From NCBI GenBank assembly GCA_030018895.1, contig JASEHM010000017.1:1-9752 (forward strand): a stretch of DNA of 9,752 bases, in the 5' to 3' direction. A program made the translations under genes and the position numbers. The notes under the pieces are model-generated. The model saw nothing but the letters and a program-made list of their open reading frames with translations. It was not told the DNA's origin and ran no database searches. This DNA is from Candidatus Omnitrophota bacterium. Lineage in GTDB: Bacteria > Omnitrophota > Gorgyraeia > Gygaellales > Profunditerraquicolaceae. This document shows, one piece after another, positions 1 through 6,321 of this stretch; position 1 is the stretch's first letter; every line of letters starts with the position of its first letter.

Positions 1-54
1 GAAAACGGGGGCGGGAATGACACCCTGATTTACTTCTGAACGCTGAACTGTTAC
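1..54. mobile_element. Right end of a GTAACAGTTC-type MITE-like element (copy 3, partial)
   Basis: Bases 15-54 match bases 5219-5258, the right end of the complete element at 5117-5258, over 40 bp with one difference (c24 against t5228). Both end in GCTGAACTGTTAC. The left part of this copy lies outside the window. If the family makes 8-bp target duplications, as the 5117-5258 copy does, the bases just after this end, CATTTTTA (55-62), should recur immediately before the missing left end. The core (1-20, with GGGCGGGAATGACA) resembles the widespread 'ATTCCCGC...GAATGACA' palindromic repeat. No coding potential is seen here. Confidence 0.75.
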
Positions 55-132
55 CATTTTTACCATAAAAGAACCTTCTTTTTATGATTATACTATTAGC
101 CGTTGCAAAATCAATGCATTTGTAAAATTTCA

Positions 133-161
133 TTGCACTATCTTTAAAAATGCAATATACT
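133..161 (+). promoter_or_regulatory. Possible sigma-70-type promoter of the Deg-like protease gene
   Basis: TTGCAC (133-138) and TATACT (156-161) are separated by 17 bp. The -10 matches the consensus at five of six positions, but the -35 matches only at the leading TTG. Transcription would start near base 168, leaving a leader of only about a dozen bases that begins at the Shine-Dalgarno sequence. That short leader and the poor -35 make this a weak call. The rest of 55-132 is AT-rich and shows no better pair. Confidence 0.28.
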
Positions 162-166
162 ATATT

Positions 167-174
167 AAAGGGGG
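167..174 (+). promoter_or_regulatory. Ribosome binding site that decides the protease start
   Basis: AAAGGGGG ends 5 bp before the ATG at 180. The upstream in-frame ATG at 150 has no comparable site. Starting at 180 also puts a clean signal peptide at the N-terminus, so 180 is preferred. Confidence 0.75.
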
Positions 175-179
175 TATTT

Positions 180-1667
180 ATGAAAATGATTTATGGAAAG
201 TTTATAATTATTGTTTTAGCTCTTGTCTTAAATGCGTATGCCCAGCCTAATGAGACTGAGCCTAATGAGGCTGAAATCAGAAAGGCAGTGGTAAGAATTA
301 TTACTGTCTACCAAGAGCCGGATTTCTATGTACCCTGGCAGATGAAACCGCATACAAAAAGAGTTGGTTCAGGCTGTGTTATTAGCAATGAACGTATTCT
401 AACTAATGCCCACGCAGTAAGCAACCAGACATTTATCCAAGTCCAAAGATCCGACTCTCCTAAAAAATATACTGCCCGGCTTATAGCAATTGCCCATGAA
501 TGCGACCTGGCTCTCCTTACAGTAGATGATAAGTCATTTTTTAAAGACATTCAACCCCTTAAACTTGGCCACCTGCCTTTCTTAAGGGATAAAATAGTTG
601 CTTATGGTTTTCCTATAGGAGGCGATAAAATTTCTATTACCGAAGGAATTGTCTCCAGAATTGAACAACAACGCTATTACCATAGCAACGAAGATTTTCT
701 TGCTGTCCAGGTTGATGCAGCTATAAACCCGGGAAACAGCGGAGGCCCGGTTATCCAAAACGGAAAGATTAGCGGCCTTGCCTTTCAAGGATGGGCAGCA
801 ATAGCAGATAATATCGGCTATATAATCCCTGCTCCTATTATTGAACACTTTTTAAAAGATGTTGAGGATAAAAAATATGATGGTTTTCCCTATCTCAGTA
901 TACAATGGCAAGACATGGAAAATGAATCGCTGCGCAGTTTTTACCAAATGAAACCAGATCAAACCGGTGTATTGGTCAATAGGGTTGTTTATAACAGTTC
1001 TGCTTGGAATAATTTAGAGGAAGGAGATATTATTCTCTCTATTGATAACTACCCAATTGCTAATGACGGAACAGTAGAATTCCGAAAAGAAGAAAGACTT
1101 GACTTTACATGCCTCATCCAAAAGCATTTCTTAGAGGAAAAGATCTGCATGCAGATCTTAAGAAAAGGAGAAGCCCTCTCTCTATCTTTCCCTCTTAAAA
1201 AGCAAGTCTTGCTCGTTGAAGGGCCTCTGTATGAAACACATCCTACCTATTACATACTTGGCGGCCTTGTTTTTATCCCCTTAACTCAAAACTATCTGGA
1301 AACTTGGGGGAATAATTGGGGTACTGAGGCCCCTTCAGGGCTTCTCTACTATCACTACAACAATTTTCCTTCAAAAGAAAGAAAAGAAATTGTTGTGCTT
1401 CAAATGGTACTGGCCCATGATATTAACATCGGCTATCACAACATCCAAAGTTTAATAATTCGTCAAATCAATGGCCAAAAAATATCAACTTTAAATGAAG
1501 CAATAAAGGCCCTTAATGAAAACAAAGGCGTATTTCATGTCATTGAAACCGAAAGTAAAGAAAGGATTGTGCTAAAAACTCAAGGTTTAAAAGAAGTAGC
1601 CACGGAAATTTTAAAACGTTACCAGATACCTTCTGACCGTTCAAAAGACCTGCTTAACTTACCTTAA
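180..1667 (+). CDS. Secreted trypsin-like serine protease, Deg/HtrA type (plant Deg9/Deg10-like PDZ architecture)
   Basis: A 495-residue protein. Residues 1-21 form a signal peptide (K7, hydrophobic 9-20, AYA before Q22), so it should act outside the cytoplasmic membrane. The chymotrypsin-fold domain (about 30-230) has a complete catalytic triad: H78 in TNAHAV, D109 in HECDLAL and S187 in NPGNSGGP. A PDZ domain follows (about 235-340, with the EEGDIILSIDN region). A second PDZ-like region (about 350-470) contains YYILGGLVFIPLTQNYL, which resembles the C-terminal domain of plant Deg9/Deg10 proteases rather than bacterial DegP. The expected role is ATP-independent proteolysis of misfolded or specific envelope proteins; the substrate is unknown. 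It is the only + strand gene here and stands alone. Its stop codon lies inside the 3' end of the opposing ferredoxin gene (14-bp overlap), with no terminator between them. No frameshift or missing catalytic residue is seen. Confidence 0.93.
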   Translation: MKMIYGKFIIIVLALVLNAYAQPNETEPNEAEIRKAVVRIITVYQEPDFYVPWQMKPHTKRVGSGCVISNERILTNAHAVSNQTFIQVQRSDSPKKYTARLIAIAHECDLALLTVDDKSFFKDIQPLKLGHLPFLRDKIVAYGFPIGGDKISITEGIVSRIEQQRYYHSNEDFLAVQVDAAINPGNSGGPVIQNGKISGLAFQGWAAIADNIGYIIPAPIIEHFLKDVEDKKYDGFPYLSIQWQDMENESLRSFYQMKPDQTGVLVNRVVYNSSAWNNLEEGDIILSIDNYPIANDGTVEFRKEERLDFTCLIQKHFLEEKICMQILRKGEALSLSFPLKKQVLLVEGPLYETHPTYYILGGLVFIPLTQNYLETWGNNWGTEAPSGLLYYHYNNFPSKERKEIVVLQMVLAHDINIGYHNIQSLIIRQINGQKISTLNEAIKALNENKGVFHVIETESKERIVLKTQGLKEVATEILKRYQIPSDRSKDLLNLP

Positions 1668-1836
1668 TCGCATTAACCGGGCAAGTATCAGCTACTTCTT
1701 TTAAATTGTGAAGAGAACAGGTTTGCGCCTTTATATGCGCAATTCCATCGCCCTCTATTTGAAATACCTCAGGACAGGATTGTTCGCACAAACCACAGCC
1801 TACGCATGTAGAAACATCAATTGTCACTTTAGCCAT
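1654..1836 (-). CDS. Single-cluster 4Fe-4S ferredoxin
   Basis: A 60-residue soluble electron carrier. C11, C14 and C17 (CVGCGLC) plus C52 (CP) form one [4Fe-4S] site. C21 and C40 remain and could form a disulphide, as in the related Thermotoga and Pyrococcus single-cluster ferredoxins, although the C40-C52 spacing here is longer than in those. The start is well supported: GGGAGG (1846-1851) lies 9 bp upstream of ATG, the strongest ribosome site in the por block. The gene follows porB by 19 bp, so it is most likely the last gene of the por operon and the physiological electron acceptor of the oxidoreductase. Acceptor function is inferred from position; the cluster ligands are directly visible. 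Confidence 0.93.
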   Translation of the reverse strand: MAKVTIDVSTCVGCGLCEQSCPEVFQIEGDGIAHIKAQTCSLHNLKEVADTCPVNAIKVS

Positions 1837-1855
1837 TTTTATAAACCTCCCTGAG

Positions 1856-2740
1856 TTAAGAAGTTTTAACTTCTAAAAGATTGTATCTTTTTATATTATC
1901 ATCCGCAATACCCTGAATTTTCTTTATTTCCTCAAGGTTATTCAATATATGCTTATACCTTCCCTGCATCTTTAAATATTCATCTACTGGCTTAGGCGCA
2001 ATCTTACGGCAGGAAACAAGGCTGCCATTTTCGTATTCTATTAACGGGTATAGCCCTGTTTCAACAGCCAGTTTTGCTGCAAGAAGCGTCTCACTTGGTT
2101 CATGGCGCCAACCAAGAGGACAAGGCACGCTAATCTGAATATACTTAGGCCCTTTGATTGATATTGCCTTTTTTATTTTACGCTGCAAATCCGGAATAAA
2201 TGCCACAGAAGCAGTTGCTACATAAGGTATGCCGTGGGCCAATGCAATCTCAGGAATAAGTTTTTTCGGCCGGGGATTTCCTATGGATTTTATTCCTGCG
2301 GGTGAGGTAGTTGTATTTGTGCCATAAGGCGTTAGGCCGCTTCTCTGTATTCCGGTATTTTCATAAGCCTCATTATCATAACAAATTGAAAGAATATCAT
2401 GCCCTCTCTCCCACATACCAGAAAGCGCCTGCAAACCAATATCCGCAGTACCGCCGTCACCGGCCTGGACAATAACATTTATACCCTCTTTTTTACCCAT
2501 ATAAGCTAGCGCTGCCTCAATACCAGAGGCAACACTAGCGGCATTTTCAAATAAAGAATGTATCCAGGGAACGTTCCACGCTGTCTCAGGATAACGCGTA
2601 GAAAACACTTCGAGGCACCCGGTATTATTCGCTATAATAGTATTAGGGCCGGCTGTTTCAATAACTATACGCGCCGCGATTGCCTGAGCGCAGCCTGCGC
2701 AGGCAGTGTGCCCACTTTTAAATAAAGGCCTATTTTCCAT
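1856..2740 (-). CDS. porB: Pyruvate (2-oxoacid):ferredoxin oxidoreductase, beta subunit
   Basis: A 294-residue subunit, the normal length for the four-subunit enzyme. It binds thiamine diphosphate and the proximal [4Fe-4S] cluster. The ThDP/Mg site is visible as GDGGTADIG (94-102) followed by DNEAYENTG (122-130). The cluster ligands are C14 and C17 (CAGC), C42 (TGCLE) and C207 (SVPCPLGW). The complex decarboxylates a 2-oxoacid and passes two electrons to ferredoxin while forming an acyl-CoA. The start codon overlaps the end of porA by 11 bp, indicating coupled translation, and no strong Shine-Dalgarno is seen. Pyruvate is the usual substrate for this subunit set, but sequence alone does not exclude another 2-oxoacid. 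Confidence 0.93.
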   Translation of the reverse strand: MENRPLFKSGHTACAGCAQAIAARIVIETAGPNTIIANNTGCLEVFSTRYPETAWNVPWIHSLFENAASVASGIEAALAYMGKKEGINVIVQAGDGGTADIGLQALSGMWERGHDILSICYDNEAYENTGIQRSGLTPYGTNTTTSPAGIKSIGNPRPKKLIPEIALAHGIPYVATASVAFIPDLQRKIKKAISIKGPKYIQISVPCPLGWRHEPSETLLAAKLAVETGLYPLIEYENGSLVSCRKIAPKPVDEYLKMQGRYKHILNNLEEIKKIQGIADDNIKRYNLLEVKTS

Positions 2741-3917
2741 ACGCTTCAGTAAGTAACTCAGGTTTTAAATCAATAAAATCCTGAGATATCTCTTTTACGT
2801 TAAGTTTCCTAAAAATCTCTCTTATGGATTCAAGTGTAATATCGCGGCCGCCTAAACCTGCGACAAAACTGCTGATTACTTTAGGTGATTTCTTCTTATT
2901 AGAAAAGGACACCTTTATCTCAGAAGCCAAAGGCGCATAAGCGCCTAATGATACTGCTTTATCCAAAACCGCAATCTTAGGGCAATTTTTTAATGCCTCA
3001 TAAACCCTTGCATAAGGAAACGGCCGATACGAAATAATCCTTAATAAACCCACCTTCTTGCCCTTCTTTCTTAACTCATCCACCACTTCCTTAATTGTGC
3101 CGCAAACTGAGCCCATAGATACGATTATTTTCTCAGCATCCTTCGTAAAATATTCCTCTATAAGAAGGTCTTTGTAATCGCGGACAAAAATAGCGGAAAA
3201 TTCATCCGCAACCTTTGGCAAAATCCTTAAAACATCCTTGAATGTTTCCTGAATCGCATAACGAGCCTCTAAATAATAATCCGGATCTGCCAAAATACCC
3301 ATAGTCAAAGGTTCATTCGGGTCAAGCTTATAAAGAGGCTTGTAAGAGGGTAGAAACTTATCAACCTTGTCTTGTTCAGGCAAATCCAACGGCTCTAAGC
3401 CATGCGTCAGAATAAAGCCGTCCATGCAAACCATTACCGGAAGCATTACAGCCTTATCTTCGCTAATACGATAACCAATAAGATGGAAATCAACTGCCTC
3501 CTGATTATTTTCCGCATACAGCTGAATCCACCCTGCGTCGCGTAATGATATAGAATCCTGCTGATCATTCCAAATATTTATAGGCGCGGAAACCGCCCTA
3601 TTTGCACAAGTCATAACCAAAGGAAGTCTGAGGCCTGCAATATTAAAAATTACCTCAGCCATATACAAAAGGCCCTGGGAACTAGTAGCAGTAAAAACGC
3701 GTACGCCTGTGGCAGAGGCGCCTAAAACTACTGAAGCTGCTGAATGTTCGCTTTCTACGTTGATGAATTGAGAATTCAATTCACCATTAGCCACCATAGA
3801 AGCTAATTCTTCCACAATGTGTGTCTGAGGCGTTATAGGATAAGCGGAGATAACCCCCGGTTTAACCCGTTTTATTATTTCCGCGATCGCGCGTGAACCT
3901 TCTAAAAATTCTCTCAT
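2730..3917 (-). CDS. porA: Pyruvate (2-oxoacid):ferredoxin oxidoreductase, alpha subunit
   Basis: A 395-residue subunit of typical length. The N-terminal pyrimidine-binding domain has YPITPQT (26-32), the VESEHSA segment (54-60) with the glutamate expected to activate ThDP, and TSSQGL (79-83). ANRAVSAPINIWNDQQD (105-121) is the substrate- and CoA-proximal stretch characteristic of PorA; its match to pyruvate enzymes favours pyruvate as substrate. The C-terminal domain (about 255-395) corresponds to the transketolase C-terminal region. It lies 16 bp after porD. The bases upstream of the ATG are nearly all A and T with no evident Shine-Dalgarno, so initiation may depend on an unstructured AT-rich leader or on coupling. 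No internal breaks are seen. Confidence 0.94.
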   Translation of the reverse strand: MREFLEGSRAIAEIIKRVKPGVISAYPITPQTHIVEELASMVANGELNSQFINVESEHSAASVVLGASATGVRVFTATSSQGLLYMAEVIFNIAGLRLPLVMTCANRAVSAPINIWNDQQDSISLRDAGWIQLYAENNQEAVDFHLIGYRISEDKAVMLPVMVCMDGFILTHGLEPLDLPEQDKVDKFLPSYKPLYKLDPNEPLTMGILADPDYYLEARYAIQETFKDVLRILPKVADEFSAIFVRDYKDLLIEEYFTKDAEKIIVSMGSVCGTIKEVVDELRKKGKKVGLLRIISYRPFPYARVYEALKNCPKIAVLDKAVSLGAYAPLASEIKVSFSNKKKSPKVISSFVAGLGGRDITLESIREIFRKLNVKEISQDFIDLKPELLTEAYGK

Positions 3918-3933
3918 TTTTAATTTTTTTGGA

Positions 3934-4203
3934 TTACCCAGTTTTGGAGGATGCCTCTTCTATCATTTCAATATCGTTCTTTAGGCAAACAATAGCGCAA
4001 AGCCCACAGCCTTTGCAAAAATTATAATCCACAGCAAAAGCATTCTTTTCCTTACCGCTAATACAGTTTTCAGGGCAAATTAAAAGGCATAATTTACAGG
4101 CAATACAATTCTTCTGTAAAAAACTCGGCTTTGATTTAATCCGCCAGGACCCAGTCTTATCACCTTTACTTTTTGCCGGTTTTACAATTAATGGCCCAAA
4201 CAT
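3934..4203 (-). CDS. porD: Pyruvate:ferredoxin oxidoreductase, delta subunit (2x[4Fe-4S])
   Basis: An 89-residue ferredoxin-like subunit. An N-terminal extension (1-30, with GSWRIKSKP) typical of PorD is followed by two CxxCxxCxxxC motifs: C33-C36-C39-C43P and C63-C66-C69-C73. The second lacks the usual proline after its last cysteine (CL). C47 is an extra cysteine near the first motif. The subunit relays electrons from the PorB cluster to the external ferredoxin. Its first 16 bp overlap the end of porG, and porA follows 16 bp later, giving the gene order G-D-A-B. Function is clear from motif and context. Confidence 0.92.
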   Translation of the reverse strand: MFGPLIVKPAKSKGDKTGSWRIKSKPSFLQKNCIACKLCLLICPENCISGKEKNAFAVDYNFCKGCGLCAIVCLKNDIEMIEEASSKTG

Positions 4204-4772
4204 CTTTCCTCACTTGGCTCGGGAAAAACACGAATTTTTTTAATATATTCAAACCCCTTTTTAATCGCCTCAATATTGCCTTCCTGAATCTTTCCGCTGA
4301 ACCTATCTTTAGCTACTTTAATAAGAGTCTCTAATTTTAATTCATTGGTTGCTGCGGCAAACGCGCCAATTAAAGCAGTATTCCCCAATGGTCGGCCTAT
4401 TGTTGCCAAAGCAATATCATTAGCAGGAACAATAAATATCTTTTGGCTAGATTTTAAACGCGGAATTTCTATATCCTCTTTGCCGTTTATAATAGCGATC
4501 CCATTATCCCTAAGCCCGCAAAAACAATTATATCCGCGCATAAGGGTTGCATCCATAATAAGGACGTAATCCGGATTATAGATTTGACTGCGCAACCGAA
4601 CAGGTATGACATCAACGCGCACAAAGGCATTCATCGGCGCCCCCATTCTGGCTGCGCCAAAATGCGGAAAGGCATACGGATATTTACCTTCGCTAAAATA
4701 TGCATACCCTAAAAGATTAGCTGTGGTAATCGCGCCTTGGCCTGCGCGAGCATGAATACGTATTTCTTTCAT
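4188..4772 (-). CDS. porG: Pyruvate:ferredoxin oxidoreductase, gamma subunit
   Basis: A 194-residue subunit of normal length. The opening IRIHARAGQGAITTANLL (GQG at 11-13) is the CoA-binding domain signature of the gamma subunit; the GAARMGAP segment (39-46) and the DYVLIMDATL strand (68-77) are also family features. It is the first gene of the por operon. The ATG at 4772 has only a poor ribosome site (AAGAAA a few bases upstream). A MITE-like element ends 19 bp upstream of the start, so the native leader has been altered by insertion, while the promoter is still found beyond the element at 5035-5063. The end overlaps porD by 16 bp. Confidence 0.93.
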   Translation of the reverse strand: MKEIRIHARAGQGAITTANLLGYAYFSEGKYPYAFPHFGAARMGAPMNAFVRVDVIPVRLRSQIYNPDYVLIMDATLMRGYNCFCGLRDNGIAIINGKEDIEIPRLKSSQKIFIVPANDIALATIGRPLGNTALIGAFAAATNELKLETLIKVAKDRFSGKIQEGNIEAIKKGFEYIKKIRVFPEPSEERCLGH

Positions 4773-4791
4773 ATTTTTCTTAATGAAATTT

Positions 4792-5020
4792 GTAACAGTT
4801 CAATTCCCAGAAACATCTCATCGTCATTGCGAGCGCGAAACGAAGCAATCCCTATTTTGAGTTTGCTTCACCCCGCCTGCGGCGGAGTTCGCAATGACAG
4901 AACACTTCTAAAAGCTAAACTGTTCCAGCTTTTCTCTACTTCTTAGTTCTTAACTCTGATTTTTTGCTTCGGGCTAAAGTCCTCGCAATAACAAAGCGCT
5001 TCCAAAAGTTGAATTGTTAC
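4792..5020. mobile_element. MITE-like element (copy 1) with GTAACAGTTCAA ends, inserted in the por leader
   Basis: A 229-bp element. The left end GTAACAGTTCAA (4792-4803) and the right end TTGAATTGTTAC (5009-5020) are inverted copies with one mismatch in 12. Flanks are TGAAATTT (4784-4791) and TGAAATAA (5021-5028), a 6/8 match consistent with an aged 8-bp target duplication. The core contains a perfect 10-bp inverted pair, GTCATTGCGA (4823-4832) with TCGCAATGAC (4889-4898), enclosing GAAGCAA/TTGCTTC (4842-4848/4863-4869) and a CCGCC-TGC-GGCGG hairpin (4873-4885). The right arm occurs twice: 4889-4926 and 4983-5020 match at 29 of 38 positions, and eight of the nine differences are transitions. 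The copy may therefore be composite or internally duplicated. There is no transposase gene. Confidence 0.75.
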
Positions 5021-5034
5021 TGAAATAAAAAAAT

Positions 5035-5063
5035 ATCATATAACTTTTAAGCATTATTGTCAA
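5035..5063 (-). promoter_or_regulatory. Sigma-70-type promoter of the por operon
   Basis: Read on the minus strand, TTGACA (5063-5058) is followed after exactly 17 bp by TATGAT (5040-5035). The -35 is perfect and the -10 matches at five of six positions. An A/T-rich tract lies directly upstream. The start point is expected near 5028, just before the insertion site of the element at 4792-5020. The next gene downstream is porG, so this is the natural por promoter, now separated from porG by the element. The AT-rich spacer 5021-5116 otherwise shows nothing except the former stop codon of the upstream gene (5092-5094). Confidence 0.72.
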
Positions 5064-5108
5064 ATAATTTATTTTTTATCACCACTTACGATTACAATTC
5101 ACATTTTT

Positions 5109-5116
5109 GTTTAATT
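5109..5116. repeat. Target-site duplication GTTTAATT, left copy
   Basis: GTTTAATT lies immediately before the GTAAC end of the element at 5117. The same eight bases recur exactly at 5259-5266, directly after the element's other end. This is direct evidence of a transposition event with 8-bp staggered cleavage. Confidence 0.85.
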
Positions 5117-5258
5117 GTAACAGTTCGGCTTCCGGAAGTTCTCGCCTCCCGTTTTTGTCATGCCCGTGAAAACGGGCATCCATTCTGTCATCCCCTCTTT
5201 GGATTCCCGCTTGCGCGAGAATGACACTCTGATTTACTTCTGAACGCTGAACTGTTAC
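5117..5258. mobile_element. MITE-like element (copy 2) with perfect 8-bp target duplication
   Basis: A 142-bp element. The terminal 23 bp at each end are inverted repeats matching at 19 positions, and the outer 10 (GTAACAGTTC) are identical. It is flanked on both sides by GTTTAATT (5109-5116 and 5259-5266). The core has a hairpin with an 8-bp perfect stem and GAAA loop (5160-5179) and a GATTCCCGC...GAGAATGACA segment typical of dispersed bacterial repeats. It has no room for a transposase. GTAA ends and 8-bp duplications are features of the IS66 family, so mobilisation in trans by such an element is the best guess. The insertion lies in the 3' end of the MetE-like gene and supplies its present stop codon. 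Confidence 0.87.
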
Positions 5259-6321
5259 GTTTAATTAAACTTGAGGTCTCTGAAAGAAGGCTTAGTATCT
5301 TTTCTGCTTTTTCAAGGCAAAGACTCCCTAGTCCGCAAGATGGGCTCACAAACAACTGCTCTAAGAGCAAACTTTTATCTACCCCTTTTTTAACCAAGGC
5401 ATCTATACAAAAATTAATTTTTTCTAGTAAACTTTTCGCAGTTTCTTTTGCGCTAAATTCCTGGGTAGGAATTATCCCCCAGCAAATTATCCCGCCTTTA
5501 TTTAGAAACGCCCCTATATCATTGGCGTAAAGCATAAATTTATCAGAAAAATTAAAGGCATCAAAATTAATAATATCAATGCTGTTAATATCAGTAAATA
5601 TCGGCCAATCAGTATTGCCGCAGCAATGAACGCCTATTAGAACATCTTTTCTGCTTGTGGTAAGCGAAGTCGAACCACTTGTGATGAGCGAAGTCGAACC
5701 ACTTATGCTTTCTGTTAGATCTGTTAAGTCTCTTACCACATTATTCCTGTTTAAAGGCGTGTAAGCTGAACCAAAAGAACTTAGGTATGGTTCGTCAATA
5801 AATAAAATAATTTTTTTGCCAAATTCCTTAAATAGCTCAATTTGCCAGAGCGCCTTCATTTTAAGGATATTTATTATCGCCTGCATAAAAACAGGATTAT
5901 GCAAAAGCGGCCTGCCCTCTTCATCGTTTATACTGGCAGCAAAAGTAAACGGCCCGGTTATCTGGCACTTGATAAACTCTATAGATTTTAAATCTGTTTT
6001 TTTTAACCTTTGATAAAACGCATAAATTCCGCGGGAAAACTTTTCAGTAATTTTAAAATAATTAACATCCTGTTCTATGATTTTTTCATAAAAGACTTCT
6101 AATTCCTTTTCTTTTTCACCTGGGTTAAACCACGCTCCTTCTTTAACACAAGGCAGGCCTTCGCTAAATTGAGCAACCATACCTTCGCAAATATCAGCCT
6201 TAGGCAATTGCGGCCAAAAAGGAATTTCAGGCAAGTATTTAAATATTAAATCTAAGGCGCCTTGCGGCTCTTTATGCGGCAAGCTTCCTATACCTATAGA
6301 TAAACCTCTCAAAGTACTCAC
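5188..6321 (-). CDS. MetE/UroD-superfamily zinc methyltransferase-like protein with element-derived C-terminus
   Basis: A 377-residue TIM-barrel-type protein resembling the catalytic half of cobalamin-independent methionine synthase and UroD-like methyltransferases. Possible zinc ligands are H232 and C234 (VHCCGN), with C329 (SPSCGLGSL) placed like the final MetE zinc cysteine; the DEP acidic motif is at 176-178. The methyl donor and acceptor cannot be told, and it lacks the N-terminal half of full MetE. It starts with GTG, overlapping the upstream gene's stop as GTGA, with AAGGTG upstream. Two oddities stand out. Residues 208-223 (GSTSLITSGSTSLTTS) come from a 24-bp tandem repeat. Residues 355-377, including CHSRASGNPK, are encoded by the inserted element. 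Removing the element and one duplication copy restores a tail of QKCEL and a TAA at 5092-5094, giving about 359 residues. Confidence 0.8.
   Translation of the reverse strand: MSTLRGLSIGIGSLPHKEPQGALDLIFKYLPEIPFWPQLPKADICEGMVAQFSEGLPCVKEGAWFNPGEKEKELEVFYEKIIEQDVNYFKITEKFSRGIYAFYQRLKKTDLKSIEFIKCQITGPFTFAASINDEEGRPLLHNPVFMQAIINILKMKALWQIELFKEFGKKIILFIDEPYLSSFGSAYTPLNRNNVVRDLTDLTESISGSTSLITSGSTSLTTSRKDVLIGVHCCGNTDWPIFTDINSIDIINFDAFNFSDKFMLYANDIGAFLNKGGIICWGIIPTQEFSAKETAKSLLEKINFCIDALVKKGVDKSLLLEQLFVSPSCGLGSLCLEKAEKILSLLSETSSLIKRNSSAFRSKSECHSRASGNPKRG
5654..5701. repeat. In-frame 24-bp tandem duplication inside the MetE-like gene
   Basis: Two adjacent 24-bp units (5654-5677 and 5678-5701) match at 22 positions. 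Each contains AGCGAAGTCGAACCA, a motif common in dispersed bacterial repeats. In the first unit, GTGGT and ACCAC face each other. Because 24 is a multiple of three, the reading frame is kept and the protein gains two GSTSL-x-TS-like octapeptides (residues 208-223) just before the zinc-ligand strand. Confidence 0.8.

Noticed and set aside
150..179. A longer protease start at ATG 150
   Set aside because: It has no ribosome site and places ten residues before a normal signal peptide; AAAGGGGG at 167-174 clearly serves ATG 180.
4792..4800. An outward promoter made by the element end driving porG
   Set aside because: No acceptable -10 lies at the proper distance from TTGAAC before the porG ATG, while a near-consensus promoter exists at 5035-5063.
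4823..4898. The GTCATTGCGA/TCGCAATGAC structure as a riboswitch or CRISPR-like repeat
   Set aside because: The same motif is a widespread dispersed DNA repeat and here sits inside an element with defined ends; there are no regularly spaced repeats or recognisable aptamer.
4737..4946. A + strand 69-codon frame through the start of porG and the repeat region
   Set aside because: It is antisense to the clear porG start and continues into palindromic repeat sequence; no ribosome site and no recognisable protein.
5160..5179. The GC-rich hairpin as a transcription terminator for the MetE-like gene
   Set aside because: Neither strand has a run of T after the stem, and the hairpin is part of the mobile element core.
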